A DNA stretch of 64,000 nt from an uncultured Cellulomonas sp. (GTDB lineage Bacteria; Actinomycetota; Actinomycetes; Actinomycetales; Cellulomonadaceae), in NCBI RefSeq assembly GCF_947494015.1, contig NZ_CANLTL010000019.1, positions 1-64,000 of the forward strand. Reading direction: 5' to 3'. Below the pieces are notes generated by a model, which was given only the letters and a program-made list of their open reading frames with translations, ran no database searches and was not told the origin of the DNA. Position 1 is the stretch's first letter; every line of letters begins with the position of its first letter. This document shows positions 58,707 to 64,000 of the stretch, piece after piece. The position numbers were made by a program, and so were the translations under genes.

Positions 58707-59656
58707 GCACGACGCGGGGTGGGGCCGTCCGGATCGGCATCTCGGGATGGCGGTACGCGCCCTGGCGCGGCTCCTTCTACCCGCCCGGGCTCCCGCAGCG
58801 CCGCGAGCTCGAGCACGCCGCGACGGCCATGTCGTCGATCGAGATCAACGGGTCCTTCTACGCCCTGCAGCGGCCCGAGAGCTACCGGGCGTGGGCGGCG
58901 CAGACGCCGCCGGGCTTCGTGTTCTCGGTCAAGGGCGGCCGGTTCATCACGCACATGAAGAAGCTGGCCGACGTCGACACGCCGCTGGCGAACTTCTTCG
59001 CGTCCGGTGTCCTCGCACTGGGCGACAAGCTGGGACCCGTGCTGTGGCAGCTCCCGCCGGTGCTCGGCTTCGACGCCGACCGGCTGGCCCGGTTCTTCGA
59101 CGCCCTGCCGCGCACCACCGCGGCCGCCGCCGAGCTCGCGACCCGGCACGACGAGCGCCTGGACGACCGCGCCTGGACCACCACGGACGCCGACCGGCCT
59201 CTGCGTCACGCGCTCGAGGTGCGTCACGCCAGCTTCGTCACCCCGGCCTTCGTCGACCTGCTGCGGCGGCACGGCATCGGGCTGGTGGTGGCCGACACCG
59301 CCGGCCGGTGGCCGTTCCTCGAGGACGTCACCGCCGACTTCGTCTACGTGCGCCTGCACGGTGATACCGAGCTGTACGTCAGCGGCTACGACGACGCCGC
59401 ACTGGACACCTGGGCGGCGCGCATCCGCGGCTGGCGCGCGGGGGAGCCCTTCGTGGGCGGTCCCGTGGCCGCACCGCCCGGGTCGGTGGCGGTGGACCCG
59501 CCACCGGCACCGGACGGGCGGGACGTCTACGTGTACTTCGACAACGACGTCAAGGTCCGCGCGCCGTTCGACGCGATGGCGCTCGCGGACCGGCTGGGCG
59601 TCGCACCGGTGCGCCCCGATGCGCACTCGGGGGAGCCGGGACCCGCTCCGGCGTGA
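58703..59656 (+). CDS. DUF72 domain protein
   Basis: This 317-residue TIM-barrel-like protein has VRIGISGWRYAPWRGSFYPPGLPQRRELEHAA, SSIEINGSFYALQRPESYRAWAAQTPPGFVFSVKGGRFITH, then LGPVLWQLPPVLGFDADRLARFF. HALEVRHASFV, FVYVRLHGDTELYVSGYDD and VYVYFDNDVKVRAPFDAMALADRLG are further DUF72 (YecE-like) motifs. The function is unknown. The GTG overlaps the stop of the RsbW-like gene, so they are probably co-translated, although no functional link is known. Confidence 0.88.
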   Translation: MSTTRGGAVRIGISGWRYAPWRGSFYPPGLPQRRELEHAATAMSSIEINGSFYALQRPESYRAWAAQTPPGFVFSVKGGRFITHMKKLADVDTPLANFFASGVLALGDKLGPVLWQLPPVLGFDADRLARFFDALPRTTAAAAELATRHDERLDDRAWTTTDADRPLRHALEVRHASFVTPAFVDLLRRHGIGLVVADTAGRWPFLEDVTADFVYVRLHGDTELYVSGYDDAALDTWAARIRGWRAGEPFVGGPVAAPPGSVAVDPPPAPDGRDVYVYFDNDVKVRAPFDAMALADRLGVAPVRPDAHSGEPGPAPA

Positions 59657-59815
59657 CGTCGCTCGGGCGGCGGCGTCCGGGGTCGCCGTCGGATGCACGC
59701 AGCTCGCCCATGCGCCTCGCCCACGGTGGCGCTGAACCGGTCGCCGGGACGCACCCGCGGCACGCCATCCGCCCACGACGTTCGATCACGGTCCCGTTTC
59801 GGTGCAGCAGAATCC

Positions 59816-59848
59816 TTGACCGCTGATAAGTAAGGAAGGTCTACTAAC
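59816..59848 (+). promoter_or_regulatory. Promoter and probable ROK operator of the ROK regulator gene
   Basis: TTGACC (59816-59821) and TCTACT (59840-59845) are spaced 18 bp. The first base of GTG 59853 lies 7 nt after the -10 box, so the message is probably leaderless. GATAAGTAAGGAAGGTCTACTAAC (59825-59848) is an imperfect inverted repeat with GTTAGTAG-like ends. This resembles ROK-type operators of actinobacteria and covers the spacer and -10 box, so it fits autorepression. Confidence 0.6.
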
Positions 59849-59852
59849 AAAC

Positions 59853-61037
59853 GTGATGCTGCAGCCGCCGACGACGACAGCAGGGCCGGCCGGCCCTCGG
59901 TCCGTGGGGCGTGTGCTGCGCCCGACGGCGAAGGCGCTGCCCGGCCACGCCCGTGCGCACAACCGCTCGATGGTGCTCCAGCACCTGTTCCACAGCGGCC
60001 CCACCTCGCGGGCCGACCTGGCCCGGAGCACCTCGCTCACGCGGGTGACCGTCTCGGACCTGGTCGCCGCGCTGATGGCCGAGGGGCTGGTGGAGGAGCT
60101 GGGCGCGCGCGCCGAGGGCAAGGTCGGCAAGCCGGCCTCGCTGGTGGGCATGCGCACGCAGGAGTTCCACGTCGTCGCGGTCGACCTCGCCGACGACGCC
60201 TGGATGCGCGGCGCCGTCATGACGTTGACCGGGGACGTCGTCGCGCGTCGCTCGGTGGCGCTGGACGGGCGGGTGGGTGACGCAGCCGTGATCGCGCTCG
60301 AGGACCTGTGCCGCGACCTGCTCGCCGCCGCCGACCGCCCGGTGATCGGGGTCGGCATCGGCTCGCCGGGCGTCATCGACTCGCTCGGCACCGTCGTCGA
60401 GGCGCCCAACCGCGACTGGTACGACGTGCCCCTCGCGGCCGACCTCAGTGCCGCGCTCGACGTGCCGGTCCACGTCGCCAACGACGCGAACACCGCGGCG
60501 CTGGGGGAGTTCACCCTGGGCGGGGCAGGCGGCTCGGGGCTGATGGTCCTCACCGTCGGCCAGGGCGTCGGCGCGGGCATCGTCGTCGACGGCGCGCTCG
60601 TCCAGGGCCACCGGCACGCGGCGGGCGAGCTCGGGCACGTGACCGTGGTGGACGACGGCGTCGACGGTCCCGCCCCGCTGTGCGCGTGCGGTCGGCGCGG
60701 CTGCCTCGAGACCGTCCTGGCCGTCCCCGCGCTGCGGCGCCGCCTGGCCGGGCTCGATCCCGCCGCCGCCGACGTCGAGCTGGCCGCCGTCGGTCGGGTC
60801 CTCGGCGTCGCGCTCGCTCCGGTGGTCAGCGCGCTCAACCTGTCCGAGCTGCGGTTCAGCGGTCCGCGCGACCTGCTCGACGGACCCCTGCTGCGGACCG
60901 CTCAGGCCACCGTCCAGCAGCGCACCATGCCCGTCGTCGGCGCCGACCTGCGGCTGGGGATGGCCTCGCTGGGCGAGGACGTCGCGCTCTGCGGCGCGGC
61001 CGTCCTCGTCCTGTCCGGACAGCTCGGGATCACCTAG
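59853..61037 (+). CDS. ROK-family transcriptional regulator
   Basis: This 394-residue protein has an N-terminal winged HTH: HNRSMVLQHLFHSGPTSRADLARSTSLTRVTVSDLVAALMAEGLVEE. The ROK fold follows, with GVGIGSPGVIDSLG, VHVANDANTAALGEF and GELGHVTVVDDG. The zinc loop is CACGRRGCLETVL (three cysteines plus an earlier histidine). It should sense a sugar ligand and repress the ABC importer that follows and its own promoter. Starts at GTG 59853 (with ATG 59856 next) are leaderless by the promoter above. Confidence 0.9.
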   Translation: MMLQPPTTTAGPAGPRSVGRVLRPTAKALPGHARAHNRSMVLQHLFHSGPTSRADLARSTSLTRVTVSDLVAALMAEGLVEELGARAEGKVGKPASLVGMRTQEFHVVAVDLADDAWMRGAVMTLTGDVVARRSVALDGRVGDAAVIALEDLCRDLLAAADRPVIGVGIGSPGVIDSLGTVVEAPNRDWYDVPLAADLSAALDVPVHVANDANTAALGEFTLGGAGGSGLMVLTVGQGVGAGIVVDGALVQGHRHAAGELGHVTVVDDGVDGPAPLCACGRRGCLETVLAVPALRRRLAGLDPAAADVELAAVGRVLGVALAPVVSALNLSELRFSGPRDLLDGPLLRTAQATVQQRTMPVVGADLRLGMASLGEDVALCGAAVLVLSGQLGIT

Positions 61038-61063
61038 ACCCGCGCTGCCCCACGCACGCCCGC

Positions 61064-61118
61064 CACCCGCACCCAGCACCCGCACCCAGCACCCGCACAC
61101 CCAGCACCCGAACACCCA
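61064..61118. repeat. 13-bp tandem repeat CACCCGCACCCAG
   Basis: Two exact copies (61064-61076, 61077-61089), a 15-bp variant (61090-61104) and a degenerate fourth lie in the gap between the ROK gene and the binding-protein gene. Confidence 0.85.
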
Positions 61119-61161
61119 CAGGCAGGCCGTGGCCCGCCTCGACCCCGGGAGGGACACCGAC

Positions 61162-62502
61162 GTGAGGACTCTACGAATCGCGGCTGCCGGTGCAGCCGCC
61201 GCGCTCGCGCTCAGCGCGTGCAGCTCCGACGCCACCGGCGAGGAGCCCACCACGGGCGACGGCGGCACCGACACCGCCGAGATCACCCTGTGGCTCAACG
61301 GCACCGACACCCCCGACGAGCTCCGTGACTACCTCGTCGAGACGTTCGAGGCCGAGCACCCGGGCTCGACGCTCACCATCGAGGAGCAGGACTGGAGCGG
61401 CCTCGTGCCCCGCCTGCAGACCGCGTTGACGTCGCCGGACCAGACGCCGGACGTGGTCGAGGTGGGCAACACGCAGTCGCCGACGTTCACCTACGCGGGC
61501 GCGTTCGCCGACATCACCGACATGTACGACGAGCTCGGCGGCGACGACCTGCTGCCCGGCTTCGTCGAGGCGGGCTCGGCCGACGGTGCCCTCTACGCCG
61601 CTCCCTACTACTCCGGGGCGCGCGCCGTCTTCTACAACAAGGACATGTTCCAGGCGGCGGGCGTCGAGGTGCCCACGACCCTGGAGGAGTTCACCGAGGT
61701 CGCCACCACGCTCCAGGCCAACCCGCCGGCCGGCGTCGAGAACTTCTCCGGCTTCTGGCTGCCCGGCCAGGACTGGTACAACGGCGCCGCGTGGATCTAC
61801 GCCCACGGCGGCGAGCTGGCGACGAAGGACGGCGACGCGTGGCAGGGTGCGCTGTCCTCGCCCGAGTCGCTGGCCGGGCTCGAGCAGGTGCAGACGCTGT
61901 TCCAGTCCGCGACCAACGCGCCGGTGGACGCCGACTCGAACGAGCCGTGGGTGCCCTTCAACAACGGCGAGGCGGCCATGTTCTCGGCGCCGACCTGGGC
62001 GCGCTGGAGCATCGACCTGCCGCAGTGCAACGCCGGCGTCGACCCGGACGACACCTCGGACGAGGCCAAGGAGCTGCTCGCGCAGCAGCAGGCCTGCAAC
62101 GAGGAGCACACCGGGATCTTCCCGCTGCCCGGCGTGGACGGCGGCGTCGCACCGGTCTTCGCGGGCGGCTCGAACATCGCCGTCGCGGCGATGTCCCAGC
62201 ACCCCGAGCTCGCCCGGGACCTGCTGCGGATCATCTTCGGCGAGGAGTACCAGACGATGCTGGCCTCGAAGGGCCTGATCCCCGGCAACACCGAGTACGC
62301 CTCGGCCATGGGAGACGACGTCTACAGCCAGGCGGCCATCGCGGCTGCGCTGGATGCCAAGCTCACGCCGCCGGCCGAGCTGTGGGCCGACGTCGAGGGG
62401 CAGCGGATCCTCGAGGACTTCTTCCAGGAGATCGCCGGTGGCGCCGACCCGAAGGACGCCGCCGCTCGTGCCGACCAGCTGATCACCGACACGCTGAGCT
62501 GA
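61162..62502 (+). CDS. Sugar ABC importer substrate-binding lipoprotein (ROK operon)
   Basis: This 446-residue protein starts at GTG 61162 after GGGAGGGAC. The signal is short, with lipobox ALSAC (Cys 20). The mature part has ITLWLNGTDTPDELRDYLVETFEAEHPGSTLTIEEQDWSGLVPRL. GALYAAPYYSGARAVFYNKDMFQAAGVEVPTT and GLIPGNTEYASAMGDDVYSQA are also present. These are typical of CUT1 binding proteins, possibly for N,N'-diacetylchitobiose-, maltose- or cellobiose-like sugars, but the ligand is not readable. It is the first structural gene behind the ROK regulator. Confidence 0.9.
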   Translation: MRTLRIAAAGAAAALALSACSSDATGEEPTTGDGGTDTAEITLWLNGTDTPDELRDYLVETFEAEHPGSTLTIEEQDWSGLVPRLQTALTSPDQTPDVVEVGNTQSPTFTYAGAFADITDMYDELGGDDLLPGFVEAGSADGALYAAPYYSGARAVFYNKDMFQAAGVEVPTTLEEFTEVATTLQANPPAGVENFSGFWLPGQDWYNGAAWIYAHGGELATKDGDAWQGALSSPESLAGLEQVQTLFQSATNAPVDADSNEPWVPFNNGEAAMFSAPTWARWSIDLPQCNAGVDPDDTSDEAKELLAQQQACNEEHTGIFPLPGVDGGVAPVFAGGSNIAVAAMSQHPELARDLLRIIFGEEYQTMLASKGLIPGNTEYASAMGDDVYSQAAIAAALDAKLTPPAELWADVEGQRILEDFFQEIAGGADPKDAAARADQLITDTLS

Positions 62503-62520
62503 CGACGCCGGGGCCGTCCC

Positions 62521-62557
62521 GCACCGGCGGCGGGCACCGAGGGTCCGCCGCCGGTGC
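62521..62557 (+). terminator. Intercistronic hairpin between binding-protein and permease genes
   Basis: GCACCGGCGGCGG (62521-62533) pairs perfectly with CCGCCGCCGGTGC (62545-62557) around an 11-nt loop, starting 19 nt after the binding-protein stop. Such hairpins often give partial termination or 3' protection so that binding protein exceeds permease. Confidence 0.7.
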
Positions 62558-62582
62558 CCGGCTCCGCCGGTGCGCGTCGTGC

Positions 62583-62630
62583 GGGCCCCGTGTCCGGCGG
62601 GCCCCGTGTCCGGCGGGCCCCGTGCCCGGC
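62583..62630. repeat. Three 16-bp tandem repeats GGGCCCCGTGTCCGGC
   Basis: Exact copies at 62583-62598 and 62599-62614, and a one-base variant (TGCCC) at 62615-62630. They lie in the 258-bp gap between the binding-protein and permease genes, just after the hairpin. Confidence 0.9.
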
Positions 62631-62760
62631 CACCCCCGCGTCCGCGCCGGCCCGCGTCCCGCCGTTCCCGCCCGCCGGCCCCGTCCCGCCCTCCCGCATC
62701 CACCGGGCGGCGCCGACCGGCAGCCCCGGCGCCCGACGACCACCCGCGAAGGGACCTCCG

Positions 62761-63711
62761 ATGACAGCACCCGCACCCGCCGTCCGGGTCGGCGGACGGC
62801 CGCCCGGTGCCGCCGCGCCACCCCGCCGCCGTCGTCGGCACCTCGGGGTGTACCTGCTCCTGGTGCCCGCGCTCGTCCCCATCGCCGTCGGGCTGGGGTA
62901 CCCGCTGGTGCGTCAGCTGGTGCTGTCGTTCCAGGAGTACGGACTGCGCCAGCAGTTCGGGCAGCCGGCGCGGTGGGTGGGCCTGGCCAACTACGCCGAG
63001 CTGCTCGGCGACCCCTACGTGTGGGCGGTGATCGGTCGGTCTGTCGCGTTCTGCCTGGTCAACGCGGCGGTCACGATGGTGCTCGGCGTCGCCCTGGCCG
63101 TGCTGATGGCGCGGGTGGGCGCGGCGGCCCGGATGGCGCTGCAGGTCTCCATGCTGCTGGCCTGGGGGACACCGGTGCTGGCGTCACTGACGGTGTGGCA
63201 GTGGCTGTTCGACTCGCAGTACGGGGTCGTGAACTGGCTCCTCGCGGACGTGCTGGGGGCCACCGACATGCGGTTCCACTCGTGGATCGTCGAACCGCTG
63301 TCCTTCTACTTCGTGGCGACGGTCATCGTGGTGTGGATGTCCGTCCCGTTCGTGGTGTTCTCGGTCTACGCCGGGCTGCTGCAGGTGCCCACGGAGACCA
63401 TGGAGGCGGCACAGCTCGACGGCGCGAGCGCGCGGCAGCGGTTCTGGGGCATCACGGTGCCGATGATCCGGCCGGTGCTGTCGGTGGTGCTGCTGCTGCA
63501 GATCATCTGGGACCTGAAGGTCTTCACGCAGATCTACGTCCTGCAGCGCGCCGGTGCGCCGACCCGCGACACCAACCTGCTGGGCACGTTGATCTACAGC
63601 TACGCGCGGGAGTTCTCGATGGCCGGGGCGCTGGCCACGGTGGTGCTCGTGGTCACGCTCGCGCTCACCGGCTTCTACGTGCGGCGGATGCTCAAGGAGG
63701 ACGAGCTGTGA
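62761..63711 (+). CDS. Sugar ABC importer permease (MalF-like)
   Basis: This 316-residue protein starts at ATG 62761 with AAGGGAC upstream. The N-terminal 28 residues are Pro/Arg-rich, then HLGVYLLLVPALVPIAVGLGYPLVRQ begins the first of six membrane segments. EAA loop: MEAAQLDGASARQRFWGITVP. It ends in YVRRMLKEDEL, with the next permease overlapping by 4 bp. The frame is open upstream through the repeats, but the family N-terminus fixes the start. Confidence 0.9.
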   Translation: MTAPAPAVRVGGRPPGAAAPPRRRRRHLGVYLLLVPALVPIAVGLGYPLVRQLVLSFQEYGLRQQFGQPARWVGLANYAELLGDPYVWAVIGRSVAFCLVNAAVTMVLGVALAVLMARVGAAARMALQVSMLLAWGTPVLASLTVWQWLFDSQYGVVNWLLADVLGATDMRFHSWIVEPLSFYFVATVIVVWMSVPFVVFSVYAGLLQVPTETMEAAQLDGASARQRFWGITVPMIRPVLSVVLLLQIIWDLKVFTQIYVLQRAGAPTRDTNLLGTLIYSYAREFSMAGALATVVLVVTLALTGFYVRRMLKEDEL

Positions 63712-64000
63712 GCACCCTGACCACCCCGCCGCCGACGCCCGCGGTGCCCACGCGGACCCGGGCCGCCGCCGTCCGGCGTCGACGGCCCGTGCGCCGGCGG
63801 CGCGCCGACGGGCGTGGCGGGCCGCTGACCCGCTGGCTGCTCGGCACCCTCGCGGTGGCCATCGCCCTGCTGTGGGTGTTCCCGATCTACTGGATGATCT
63901 CCAGCGCCTTCCTGCCGCTGAACCGGCTGCGCACGCCCGATCCCACCTTCTTCCCGGTGGACGGCACGCTCGCCAACTTCCGCCGGGTGCTGGCCGACCC
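63708..64000 (+). CDS. Sugar ABC importer permease (MalG-like), 3' end beyond window
   Basis: The first 97 residues are visible from GTG 63708, overlapping the previous gene's stop. A Thr/Pro/Arg-rich tail of about 42 residues is followed by LTRWLLGTLAVAIALLWVFPIYWMISSAFLP and DPTFFPVDGTLANFRRVLAD, the standard MalG-type opening. The gene is cut by the window edge. No ATPase is visible in the portion shown. Confidence 0.88.
   Translation, partial: MSTLTTPPPTPAVPTRTRAAAVRRRRPVRRRRADGRGGPLTRWLLGTLAVAIALLWVFPIYWMISSAFLPLNRLRTPDPTFFPVDGTLANFRRVLAD

Noticed and set aside
1-64000. Prophage, integron or insertion sequence
   Set aside because: No transposase, integrase, terminal inverted repeats or phage structural genes are recognisable. 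The HNH-family gene at the left edge alone is not enough.
1-64000. tRNA or rRNA genes
   Set aside because: Reading the gaps, I found no convincing cloverleaf or rRNA segment. A covariance-model search would be decisive.

Overview
This window is about 64 kb of very high-GC bacterial DNA (roughly 72-74% by eye). GTG starts are frequent, ATGA/GTGA start-stop overlaps are common, and several genes look leaderless. The content suggests a free-living actinobacterium of the Micrococcales, most like the Cellulomonadaceae/Promicromonosporaceae: three CUT1-type sugar ABC importers without their own ATPase, LacI- and ROK-type control sequences, a secreted pectate lyase with SLH-like repeats, a UvsE endonuclease, and SpoIIE/RsbW-type regulators. 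This placement is inferred from gene content only. I see no rRNA, tRNA, CRISPR array, transposase or integrase, so most of it reads as chromosome.

Layout. 1-1205: the 5' part of a DUF222/13E12-type HNH protein running off the left edge. 1567-3876: a tandem pair of spore-photoproduct-lyase-like radical SAM proteins. 3986-8273: small metabolic genes (RibD/DHFR-fold reductase, DUF1905, M20 amidohydrolase, a membrane protein, a TSUP permease, a flavin/PNPOx-fold protein). 8337-16905: a polysaccharide block with a surface pectate lyase, two Gfo/Idh/MocA dehydrogenases and a permease-permease-binding-protein ABC operon, joined by AAGCGCTT-type operators. 16995-26999: UvsE, an FAD oxidoreductase, an SDR, a 1046-residue secreted amidase with SLH-like repeats, a YjdF/DUF2238 membrane protein, a phospholipase D-like protein and a small conserved protein. 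27118-31896: a DrrAB-type ABC exporter, then a membrane protein/histidine kinase/LuxR regulator operon preceded by an 18-bp perfect palindrome. 32047-39545: a glyoxalase-fold protein, an aldo/keto reductase, and a divergent GH4 glycosidase // PfkB kinase-binding protein-permease-permease operon. 39566-43042: an FNT channel, a zinc alcohol dehydrogenase pseudogene, a hypothetical, a cupin and an SRPBCC protein. 43190-46260: a SpoIIE-type phosphatase with its HATPase partner. 46464-50192: DUF2945 and DUF3140 genes, a secreted LolA-like protein and an ABC exporter. 50224-53771: a Cys-cluster pentapeptide protein, and YbdD with CstA. 53909-59656: RecQ, DeoR, DUF4334, DUF2087, an RsbW-like ATPase and DUF72. 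59853-64000: a ROK regulator followed by a third sugar ABC importer running off the right edge.

How the genes fit together. The main theme is capture and uptake of plant-derived sugars: depolymerisation at the surface, three separate importers that must borrow an ATPase (an MsiK-type protein encoded elsewhere is expected), and intracellular processing by Gfo/Idh dehydrogenases, an aldo/keto reductase, a PfkB kinase and a GH4 enzyme. Secondary themes are UV-damage repair (SPL-like pair, UvsE, RecQ) and stress signalling by partner switching (SpoIIE phosphatase plus two HATPase proteins).

The clearest anomalies are the dehydrogenase pseudogene with an internal deletion plus a frameshift, the paralogous radical SAM pair in which only one member keeps the SPL hydrogen-donor-type cysteine, the SLH-anchored amidase, and a set of TANNNT boxes 6-8 nt before start codons that point to leaderless transcription.
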